From positions 10,306,266 through 10,370,265 of the forward strand of contig NC_084837.1 of the NCBI RefSeq assembly GCF_033115175.1: a stretch of 64,000 nt of DNA. The letters run 5' to 3'. Of this stretch, positions 11,835-23,400 are shown piece after piece. How positions within the stretch are numbered: the first letter of the stretch is position 1; every line of letters begins with the position of its first letter. The translations under genes and the position numbers were made by a program. The stretch comes from Lepus europaeus (Eukaryota > Chordata > Mammalia > Lagomorpha > Leporidae). The notes below the pieces were generated by a model. That model worked only from the letters and a program-made list of their open reading frames with translations, did no database searches and had not been told where the DNA came from.

Positions 11835-12620
11835 AGAAGGAAGAATGTCTTTTTAACCAGGCACACAGAGCACAGCCCTAAGGAAAGAAGGGCCAATTAA
11901 GACTGCACTCAGAGTTGTGGTGTGCACAGAACAAAACCCCACAACACAGAATGGTAAATGACACCACGCCTGGATTCACAACGTGCCAAGACAGAAATCC
12001 CATGACGGCGGCAAAAGACAAGACGCTGCCTGGGGGGAGACACTGCACCCAGAACAAGGCCCTCTGACAAAGCCATCAGTCAACGTCGTAAGTGGACACG
12101 GGGCCAAGACTGGCAGCAGGCAGCCCACCGCAGCAGGGAGAGACCCCCCACAGCGGGCGGCCACAGGCACAGCCCCTGGAGAGCGAGCTGCAGGACCCAG
12201 TGAAGACTCTGTCATCAAAGGCACTCAAGAGGACCACAAAGCAGCAGGGACCCCCGACTGCCACAGCCCTAGAAAAGCCCAGCTGCTGCTGTCCCTGACA
12301 CAGCCCCCAAGGCAGGGAGATGGAACCACCAGGGCCCGTGCCCTCAGCCACAAGGCCAGTACAGGGAGCATCAAGCACCCAGACAGATGACGCCAGGCGG
12401 CCCATGCGGAGTGTCAGAAACGCTTGGGGACGACACTGTAACAGAAGACAGCCTCCAACCGTGGCCGCCCCTGGACGACGCTTTCTAACTACATCCAGGC
12501 ACGGATCCTACATCAGGGTTCTTGATAAAACTCAAGATCCTGGCTCTGCTGATGTCTACCCAGTGGTGCCTGAGTTACAACAACGTGACCGCACTAAGGT
12601 CTATCCTCTGCAGTTCCAGC
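11835..12620 (+). mobile_element. Decayed L1 fragment (ORF2 3' region)
   Basis: Short ordered blocks resemble the end of L1 ORF2: tttttaaccaggcacacagagcaca at about 11850, and gtcatcaaaggcactcaagagg at about 12211. The region between is heavily mutated and the frame is broken. It has the same orientation as the ORF1-like piece at 9.4-9.9 kb, so both could be remnants of one element. Match from memory only. Confidence 0.5.
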
Positions 12621-13908
12621 AAGGCTAGCTTCTCTCGGTCAGGGTCGGGGACAGGGCTCCAAAACACACGAAGCACTACGTAACTTCGTCATAGTGAAAC
12701 ACGTTAATGCGGTAACTGTTTAATTAAGAATGGGGACAAGGCAGGGATACTGCCAGTTGCATTCTGCACGGCAGAGCACAAACCCCAACGGCCGCCTCTG
12801 CTGCACAGGCCCCACCCGCGGCCTCCTGGGCTGGGGGCGGCCATCCGTGCGGGCGTGGAGGAGGAGACACAGCGAGTTTAGGGTTCCCTCCAATCTCATG
12901 CTGGCCTTTGACTGCGGCTTGGCGAATTTATGATTTTAAATAACATGAAAACATACACTTGACAAGGCGTGCACCTCCCTCAACGTTCCCACAAGAGAAG
13001 CAGCCATTAAGAGACGTTCACAAGCCCGTGTGGGGGAGAGGCAGGTGCAGGCGAGCATACTCGCTCCGTACTCCGGCACTTCAGAAACACGACCCAGGAA
13101 AAGCCAACCGCTCTCCCGGGAAGGGCAGGATTTCTCGGGGAAAGGTCTGGACCCCTGGGATGCTCACGAGGACCACAGTCTGTCGCCCTCCACACAGCAC
13201 GGCCCCAGGACTCTCACCGCTGCTGGATCCTGCCACTGCAGGTGAGGGGTGCGCAGCTGCCAGCAGACACCGGGGGAGTCCTGCGCTCGCCCACCCTCCC
13301 CGCAGCTGATGAGGACAGAGGTCTCCTGGGGCTCAGGGAGACGCCGTGCTTTGTCTATCACGTGACTCGGAGAGTGCCCGTCACCCACTCCGCAAGGGAC
13401 AGCTGACCCGCACACCCAGAGGTGACGACTGTCTCCAGTCAAGGTCCACAGCACACGCAAAGCCAGAGGCTGCCGGCTTCGTGACATCACTACTCATTCA
13501 TTCCAGACATTCAAAATGCGCCCATTTCCGCTCTGTGTGGGTCTGGTCGAGCGGAGAACAGCCAGGGGTTGGGGGCTGAGAGGAGGGGACGTCCGACACT
13601 CCTGCAGGAGTCCGGGCAGACAGCTTTCTGGGTAACCACGAAAACATCGCCGTGGGCAGCAGCAGAGCGCACCTCTTCCTTAGGCGCTCAGTGCCACTAC
13701 TCAACATACCAGGACGACGTGGGGCAGGCAAGCTCTAGCCAGGAAGAGGCAGTAACAGGAATTCAAACTTACAGAAATTAAGAATGCACAGTAATTTAAC
13801 GCCCACGTTAAGCCCTGAAGATCATCTTGTCCCCAGCTTTCCGTGACTGATGCAAAGGCCTTGTCAAAGTCAGCAGTTTTTTCCCGTAATGGAGAGTTCT
13901 GTTCTTAC
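12621..13908. other. CHSY1 intron 2, adjoining exon 2
   Basis: Nothing is recognised beyond the exon 2 splice donor at its right end. Confidence 0.4.
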
Positions 13909-14404
13909 CTCGTAGGACCAGACACACTGCACCCCGGCGAACCTCCGCACACACCGTCCCACCTCCACGTCCTCGTGGGTGGTGTACATCTCCCGGAGAC
14001 ACTTGCCGACGTGGGGGACCATCCTCCGCAGCACCTCCCGGCTCATGATCACACCGGGGCCCCCCATGCAGAAGTTCTCCCCCGGCTCCAGGGCCAGTTT
14101 CCCCATCTCCTCCGTGGTGCCCAGGCCCGTCTGTCCCAGGAACAGGGGCTCGCTGCTGTTCAGACTCCGCAGGAAGCTCTCCAGGCGGTCTCCTTTGATG
14201 TAGACGTCGTCATCCGCCCTCATAAACCATTCGTACTTGTCCAAGTAGTGGTCGTGCATGTACTTGAGCATCATGAAAGACTTCTTCTGGGGCGGGTAGG
14301 AGTCGTCCACGCCCCGCAGCGGCACCACCGGGATCGGTACAGAGGTGTCTGAGCCCTCACTGGAGAAGAACTCAACCTTCCCAGGAATTGTCCTGGACCA
14401 CGTC
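13909..14404 (-). CDS. CHSY1: CHSY1 coding exon 2
   Basis: A 496-nt exon with acceptor ttttaattccag ending at 14405 and donor gtaagaac beginning at 13908. It starts by completing the split Arg108 codon and reads TWSRTIPGKVEFFSSEG, and ends WSYE at residue 273. It carries the DDD motif, the FLGQTGLGTTEEMGKLA and GGPGVIMSREVLRRM segments, and the EDVEVGRCVRRFAGVQCVW end of the first GT domain. The frame continues 17 residues into the intron before a stop, confirming that a splice is needed at the donor. Confidence 0.97.
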
Positions 14405-17400
14405 CTGGAATTAAAATAAGCGCCGGTTAGAGAACAGCTGACGTCGAGCCTCTTACGTTCAGAAATTCATGTTGGCTCATTCTGAATCGTGGTGAGAGGG
14501 CTTCACCTACCCGATCTACCTGCTTCCTCCTAAAAGCACCCCAGGCTACCAGGCAAACTTTGCCCAGTTGCAAAGTCCAATTTTAAAAGAATCCCAACCA
14601 AAGGCTTAGTTAAAGGCAAAACCCAAATTGCCAGGGCAGTAAGTCTCGTTAGGCAGGTTCATACCATCAACTCCCTACCCACAAAGCCCCTCGGCTCTGT
14701 AAAACCAGAACCAGCACCAGCACCAGCACCAGCACCACCAAGCTGTTCACTCAACACTCTCTCTGAAAGCTCATTAAGCGCCAAACGTGCACTAAGAGGG
14801 ACGCAGAGAACACAAACACGACCCCAACACACACGCAGCTGACATCAGGAGACGGAGGTCGTTAGAAGACGCACGCTCGCGGACACGTGGTAGTGAACGG
14901 AGACAAGTTCTCCAAGGGAGAGGGACACGGGGCAAACCACGCCCACGGGTGTGAAAACGTCTCCAGAGCAGAGTGCAGGTCAGTCCACAATGTGGGGGTG
15001 GGGCGAGGTAACACACAGGTGGAGGTGGATCTGCAGGGCCCGGGAGTCCTGATGCCACGGAAGCCACAGGACCATAAGAGGGGTGGAGGAGATGAGATGA
15101 AGTGATGTGCATCCTGGGGCCCAGGCCTGAACCGAGGGCTGCAGGGGCCAGAGTGAAGAAGGTGGGGGGAAGAGCCGTGAGCTGCTGCCGGCGCCCAGCC
15201 CAGGGCAGGGGAAGCTCCGGGCCGCTGAAGGAGCACACGAAGGAAAGCGCCCCAGCACCTCGTGCTGAACACCCGGGCGAGGCAGGGGTGCTGCACCCTC
15301 CCTGCACTCGCTGCAGCCTGTGTAACAGCTGCAACACTCCACCCACACACGCTGCTCCCAGGGGAAAAGAAAGGAACAGTAAACTTGGCTTTAAGAAAGT
15401 CACAAACGGGGCCGGTGTTGTGGCACAGCAGGTAAAGCTGCCACCTGCAACACAGGAATCCCATGTGGGTGCCGGTTCTAGTCCCGGCTGCTCCACTGCC
15501 AATCCAGCTCCCTGCTAATGTGCCTGGGAAAGCAGCTGAGGATGGCCCAAGTCCTAGGGCCCCTGTACCCAGTGGGAGATCCAGAAGAAGCTCCTGGCTC
15601 CTGGCTTCAGCCTGGCCCAACCCTGGCTGTTATGGTCACCTGGGGAGTAAATCAGCAAACGAAGATCTCTCTCTCTGTCACTCTGATTTTCAAATAAATA
15701 AATAAACCTTTTTAAAAAAATCACAAATGTATGGTTCTCATCATCCCAAATGATGCTCTCCTCAATGTATTTTTATTTTACTTAACTGTCACAATTGTAT
15801 TTATTATGGTGCAAAAGTCATTTGAAGAACCAACTCCCATCTACGTATGTTTAAGGGAAGAAGGAGAGCACGCCCATGGTTCAGATGGCCAGGCTGGAGC
15901 CAGAGCTCTCCCAGTGGGGTGGCTGGAACGCAATTCCACAGGCTATCACCAGTGCCTCCAAGGATCTGACTGGCAGGAAGCTGGAGTCAGGAGCCAGCGC
16001 CAGGAAGTCCAGGCATCCTAAGGGCTGGGATAAGAACTCGCCCCTCATGTGTATCTTCAGTGGAAAATCTGGGAAGAGGCACATTAGGGAGGCGGGTAGA
16101 AGAAGATGACTGCCACTTTTTACTCTTACATCTCTATACTGAGGAAAATTAATAAGCACCATATTGCTTTTCAAAAAAATTGCAACTGTCATCAAATGTA
16201 TCTAACATAAAACACACCACCTCCAAGCACTGTAAGGGTACAGCTCAGTGGCACCACGTACTCACACACTGCTGGAGTCGTCACTACAGTCCAGCCACGG
16301 ATCTGCTCTCCATCTTGCGAAACTGACATTCTAAAACAGCGTGCCGCTTTAGCGCTGTCTGTACTCACACTGTGCAGACTTCATTTTTTTTTAAAGATTT
16401 ATTTATTTGAAAGAGTTACCGGGGGGTGGGGGGTGGGGGGAGAAAGAAGCCTTCTATCCACTGGTTCACTTTCCAAATGGCTGCAATGGCCGGAGCTGAG
16501 CAATCTGAAGCCAGGAGCCAAGAGCTTCTGCCAGGTCTCCCAGGTGGGTGCAGGGGCCCAAGCACTTGGGCTATCCTCCACTGCTTTCCCAGATGCATTA
16601 GCAGGGAGCCGGCTCAGAACTGGAGCAGCCAGACTCGAACCGGCACCTATATGGGATGCTGGCACTGCAGGCCGGGGCTTTAACCCACTGTGCCTTGACA
16701 CTGGCCCCACATTGTATTAGTTTTATAAGTTAAAAACAACTTACAATGGTGTATTTGGAGAACACATGCCTTTTATTTCTCTTCCTAAACCAACTATAAG
16801 GAACACAATACAACTGCAAACTCACTTGAGCAGAGGGAAAACTTCATGGGCTTCAAACTTCTGGCAAATGGACTTCCCAGAAAGCCCCAGGTCACACACG
16901 GATCCTCACCACACCTAAGGTGTTGGCTGGAAGACGTCTCATTGTTCCTTCCACCAATAACAAAGTAAAGGAAAAAAGAGAACCAGAAAATGCATCCTGT
17001 GAGCCTGTGGAGGGAGAAACCCTCGCCTCAGCACGAATGTGTTCCTGCTTTCCCACGGTGTTTCCGGACCTTAAATGGACCCGTATATTCTTAGGGCACT
17101 GAGAGAGCTCCTTAACCAAGAAGCCGGAAGCACTGGCACGCCCAGAGCCCTGTGCTCTGCCGCCCGACCCTCCCGAGACCTTGCCCCCTCAAGGCCAGGA
17201 ACCCCAGTTCCCCTGGCTTCTTGTGAAATGTTTGTGCTTGGCGGTCACAACAATTCTCTGAAAATGTAAATAAGTTCAATGCTTGGCCAGTCAATGTGTG
17301 GATGAACACTGCCCACTCACGGGCAGAGGCCTGGAGGCGGCCTGCCTGTGTCTACACAAGGGCAGAAACCCCGCCTCTTCTTTTTTGACAAATGCCCAGG

Positions 17401-20400
17401 CAAGCTCCTCACCGCCTTCCATCCGCCGCAGTAATACTTCCTGCTATTCCGCTGTGTAGCAACGGCACCCTGGAGCGGTGCTTTGGAGCCGTAATTCAAA
17501 GCTGAAGGTGCTATTAACCTTACGATTTTAAAAGGTGGTGGATAAATCAACTTAACTTTGGCCTATCGCAAGTTCACACCACGTTTCTGAACTTAAAGGT
17601 GAACGATTAAACAGACCGTGTCAGAGCGGTACCAAAATAGCCAACTGCGAAGCCACAAAAGCACTGAGCGCCCGGCGTCTGGGCCTTCGCAGCCTCGCGG
17701 GAGGTGAGGGGACGGTGGCTCCAGACTCAGGCTGCTGCGGGGAGAACCCTCGCCCGTGGTGGGGCTCGGGCTGCAGGAGCCTTCCCGTGAATGGGGGACA
17801 ACAGCGCCCATCTCACTGGGTGCCAGGACCAGACCAGCCACTCCCTGTAAGGTGCTCGGAGGCCTGCCCGGCACAGAGGACTGGAGTTTGCAGATAAATA
17901 CGGTAGTGAAAGAAGGGGCTGTGAGAGGGAGAGCCCCACAGAACAGCAGGCCCGCAGCTGCTCACGGAGCCAAGGACCTGTGAGAGCCTCTCACACGCCT
18001 GGCCGACAACCTGAGCAAGCTACGCGCCGTTACAGTTCTCGGGCAGTACCGCAGGGTGCAAGGCCAACAAGACCTTACACTTCAGAGAAAGTGCTTTCAC
18101 TTCTAACAGCAGACTCTTTCGTATCTGACTCAGGATTAAGGGTCACTTAGGCCAGGCCCCAGGCCCAGCCAGACACAGCCGGCGAGGAACACATCAGCAG
18201 CCCGGCTGCGGTGGACGCAGGGAAGGCTGCAGCCGGGACTCGCGATGCTGCAATGGGTCTAAGAGATGCCAATCAACTTCAGACACAGACAAACCCCCTC
18301 AGAAAGCCTTAGGATTCTGAGTTTGACGGCGACTCCACCCAGCTACCATGTGCTGCCTTCCAAGCAACCCAGGGGACCTCATGCTGCCTGTCTGTTCTGG
18401 TGGTTTGATAGAAATCTCTAGATAAAGCCACTGCCTGCAGTGCCAGCATCCCATATGGGCGCCGGTTTGAGTCCCAGGTGCTCCACTTCCGAGCCAGCTT
18501 TCTGCTGTGGCCTGGGAAAGCAGTAGAAGATGGCCCAAGTCCCTGGGCCCCTGCACCCACGTGGGAGACCTGGAAGAAGCTCCTGGCTCCTGGCTTTGGA
18601 TTGGCGCAGCTCTGGCCGTTGCAGCCAACTGGGGAGAGAACCAGTGGATGAAAGACCTTTCTCTCTCTCTCTCTGCCTTTCCTTCTCACTCTGTGTAATT
18701 CTTTCAAATAAATAAACCCTTAAAAAAACAAAAAGAAATTATGATCTTTTCAATTATGGTAGCTTCAGCTCACCCGGCTGCACAAATGGAACACGTTCTG
18801 GAATGGGAGCCGTACCCGGTTCCTCTGCTGGGGGTAGGACGCGGCGGACGCACTGCTGAGGGGGCGGGCTGCTCCGCCTCCTGTGAGGGACGCGGGTCGG
18901 GTTCCCCGATTTTCGTAAGCAAACGGCGACTTTGCCGTGGACACATCTGTTACCAGCAGCGCTTACCAGAAACCACAGCACCCGTGCAGGGAAGCTCCCT
19001 TTCAAACGGCCTGAGAGCCGGATAAGAGACCCAACAGGAGGCAGCTGTGCCGAGCTCCGCCGCTGCAGGGTCCGAGCGCCAGGCCTGCCCCATGAGACAC
19101 GAGGGTGAAGGCACCAGCAGGCAGTCACTGGCCTGGCTGAGCAGGCCCATGGCGGGAGGTGGGGGGCTCAGCAGCAGCCTTCACGTCTCTACTCGGTCAC
19201 TCCAGGAAAAACCACACAGCACACTCTTCTGTACAAGACCCCATCGTCCGTATCACGAACATCCATCACTTATGGGTAAGTTTTAAAAGCAGGGAGCAGG
19301 GGCCAGTGCTATGGAGTAGCAGGCTAAGCCGCCGCCTATAGCGCCGGCATCCCATATGGGCACTGGTTCATGTCCAGGCTGCTCATCTTCCAATCCAGCT
19401 CTCTGCTAATGGCCTAGGAAAGTAGAAAAAGATGGCCCAAGTGCTTGGGTACCTGCACCCGTGTGGGAGACCCAGAGGAAGCTCCTGGCTTTGGTTCAGC
19501 CCAGCTCTGTCCATTGTGGACACTTGGGGAGTGAACCAGAACATGGAAGACCTTTCTCTCTGCCTCTCAAATAAATAAAATCTTAAAAAAAAAAAAAAGC
19601 AAAGAGCAGTAAAGACTTGTGGCTGGATTACTGAGGAGGCAACGTGACACAAACAAAAATAAAATAACCTCCCACTCCACCCCGAAGCACTCACTGTCAT
19701 CCTTTGTGTTTTCCGCATTTCCTGCCAGGGAGGGGTATATTTAGAGCTAGCAAAAAGCTACCTGGGGGAAACAAGAACCAAACAATACAAATATTAACGA
19801 GATTTTACTTTCGGAAAAAAAAAATAACAGAACTGCTTTATGCAACAGGCACAAAACTGAAAGAAACACGGAGTAGATGGAGCTTCCTGGTTTCGAGGTG
19901 TCACTGCCTACGCTAACTTTTCTCAGCGAGCTTCCCCACAGCACTGCACTCGTGTCCGACGGTCCCGGGATGAAAAGCGTGCACGACTCGGAAGGTGGAA
20001 GCGGGGAACGGAACCCATGGCTCTGCCTTTGTAGAACTGAACGTATTTCTGTTCTCCCCATAGAGAAAGGATGTACGACTACCTAGCGGAAATGCATCCA
20101 GGGCGAGGAGGTAAGAAAACAGGTCTAAGAGAAACAATCCCAGGGCAAGGCACAGGGTCAGCATCACGGGGGCGCTGCTCCGTCCCACTGCACACGCAGG
20201 GCCGCGCACTCGGCAGGTGCCCCTCAAACTGCAGGCACCCATCTGCCACCGGGTGACCACACCTGTGCTCAGGGTACCTCACAGGCGACCAGGGAGAATC
20301 ACAACCCGGGCCTGGCGCTCAGCCTTAGATGTGAGCACCATCACTGTTCCTGCCACTCGAGGAACTCCCACTGCCCCCGCACCAGGGCTCAGCACACAGA

Positions 20401-23400
20401 ACTCGGCAGGCTCCTCGCAGGAAGCGGCCTCAGCTCATTCCCCAAACGTGGCGTGCAGGGCGCCATCCCGCTGCCAGTCGGAGCAGCCCTGGCAGCTCCT
20501 GGCCGGCCGGCAGCATGTGGCCAGTGTTGCTCTGCCCATCAGCCTGGTGCTTTGCCTCAGTACCAACCAGGAGCCATGCAGTGTGTTCAGCTACAGCCCT
20601 CCTGACAGTGTGGTTTCTGGCTATGCGGTTTCCTCTTTCGAAACTTTTAACTGTCTCCCTGTGTATGTCCTTAGGACGTGAACGATCCCAAGTACTTTTT
20701 GCAAGTAGGAGGGAAAACAGAGATCCTGAAATCCACCACACTACTGCCAATCCCGGAACATAGGCGTGAGGGGTCGGCAAGCCTTACAGAGCGCCCGCCT
20801 TCCCCACCAAGCAGCTGCTGGGCAGTTCCTGCTTCCCACAACGGCGGCCTGGCCACTAGCCCAGAAAGTATTTCCAGGACATTGGGACCTGAGAGGCACC
20901 TGCCCTGGGAGCCCAGGTTCCCAGCAAACAATGGGATACTGAACCGCAGAGACCACAGACCCGCCCACCCTGAAAGTGACAATGAACAGTGCAGGGTCAG
21001 TGACAGTCGGCTCCCAGGGCGCCAGGTGCGGGGAGCTACCTCTCGACACCTGCACGTGGCGGCGGCACAGGCTAGCGTGGAATAAACATGCAACAAACTC
21101 TCAGCGACAGACACCAACAAAATCGAATTCTAAGAGGGAAAAAATCGGGGTTGTTTAAACAACAGAACTTCCCTGGACTTAGCCTGGCTGACCCCTCTGC
21201 AAATCACTTCCGGGTGGAGGTGTGAATCCTGCTAAACACCGGCCAACGGCTGCCCTGGACCGGACACTGAATGAACTGCTGTGTGAGGAATCATTACCCA
21301 CACTGCAGAGGAGGTAACGAGGCTACCAGGCTCGGGCCATACAGCTAGCTAAGGAGCTCGGAGCCAGGATGCCAACGGCTCTGCGTCGGTCTGGGCTTTT
21401 CCACCCCACCCACTTGTCCCTGGGTTATCACCCCCATTCCTTTGCCAGTCTCTCAGCCACTGCTGATAAGGCTGCGGAAGTGCGGCTGATAAGGCTGGCA
21501 GCCTGACGGGCACTTCAACCACTTCCACAGGGCCTTTGTCTGCCTGGCCTGCCCGAAAACCCGGACAAGAGCCGCCGGTCAAGGCCTCCTCAGTGCCTGG
21601 GCCCGATGGAACTGAGGCCAGACGCAAACACTGGCTTCCCACACCCAAGTCAGCATCTGCCCCCTGCCACACAGACGATGCCCACGGCCTTTCCAGCGCC
21701 GGCCACCTCACAGGGCCCCTCCCTCCAGGGCACCAGCGTCCACGATTTCCATCACCCCTGGCTTTCTGGCTCGGAAGAACCAAACGGTGGACAGCAAATT
21801 AGAGCAAAGTGCACCCCACTTTAAATCATCCACACACACATTTGTCTGTAGAATAAATGCTGTGGCCATCTGTCCACACTTCAGAAACGACACTCAGCCA
21901 AGGTGAGCAGACAGCTTCTAAGACTTTTACATCATAATCAGATGTCTGGGTCCTCTGGTCCTGTCCAGACCAATGGCCGACGACAGGTGGGGATACTTTC
22001 ACACTGGGAGCAGTGACAGCAAGGGGCTTTGCCACTCCAGGGCTGGAGGTACATGCGCCAGGGGGCTGGCCCTCCTGGGAAGGCGGCAGCCCATCTGGTT
22101 CCGGGGTCACCAGGGCCCACGCTACTGCCATATGTAGCCCTGGAGCCAAGATGCGCCATGAGGAAGCCAGGAAGCCACAGGAGTCGGCCTCTGGGCCCGT
22201 GTGAGGATGTCCAGCCCACGGGCCATATAAGCCCCATAAAAGCATCTGGTCTGGCCCTGCCAAGGCAACCACAGGCAGAACCCGAAATCCAACTAATCTA
22301 CAGCAGGTGGATTTTTAGGTTGATAATTTTGTAGAGCCCGTGAATGATGTTATAAATGGCCATTCACAATAAATAAATAAATAAATGGCCATTCGCAGAG
22401 AAAAGACTCCCCACCCCTGCATGATAATGCTGTTGGCTGATCCTCCAAACAAATCCTGCGGGAATTTCCTGACAGCCAAGTTCCCGGGCCTGGCCCACAG
22501 CGTCCCTGCCTGCCACCGCCCACTGCCCAGGCCCCGTGAGCGTGTTCCTTGCTCGCTCCCATGCACACAGAGTGCGCCTTCTTTCTTCTGCACCCCCACA
22601 GGTACTGCACAGCCCCATCTTCCAGGGACGATGCACTCGGCGGCAACGGGGGCCTGGTGTCAGTCATCTAGATTCCGTAACGAGCACGTTCATCAACAAG
22701 ACGGGGGGGAAGTGAAATGGCCAGTGTGATGGGACACGCAAGTGTGATCCTCTGTGCACAACCATGGCTGCCCGGGAACGTCCTGCGTGAGGCCACCGAA
22801 GTCCGGAACCACGGCCACGCGCGTCGAGACCTCAGTTCCACTCTTCATCTTCCACGGGACACGCGCAGCCTGGAACGGGCCGTGTTTCACGAGTTCTCCC
22901 GCAGGTTGCTTGGCTGGGCTTTCCACGTCGAAGCCGTCTACGCAGATGTGTGCCAAGCTGCATTCCGCCTGGAAAGTGAGCACCACTCTGAACTGTTTCA
23001 AGATAAACGCGGTTTACTTAGCCAAGCAACAGGAAGTGGAGCTGAGGCTGATAAGGTAGCCACAGCTCATTCAGGCCGGGAAAACGAACAGCCTGCCTGC
23101 GCTGGAAGCCTGGGGAGGGGCCGGCGTCCTGAGACGGGGCTCCTGCGTCCCCGGTGCGGGCCGGCATCCTGAGACGGGGCTCCTGCGTCCCCGGTGCGGG
23201 CCGGCATCCTGGGCCAGCACTCCTGCGTCCCCGGTGCGGGCCGGCATCCTGAGACGGGGCTCCCGCGTCCCCGGTGCGGGCCGGCATCCTGAGACGGGGC
23301 TCCCGCGTCCCCGGTGCGGGCCGGCATCCTGAGACGGGGCTCCCGCGTCCCCGGTGCGGGCCGGCATCCTGAGACGGGGCTCCCGCGTCCCCGGTGCGCG

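Noticed and set aside
1-13908. CHSY1 last coding exon
   Set aside because: It should be a minus-strand frame of about 500 codons. None of that length with the family's sequence exists here.
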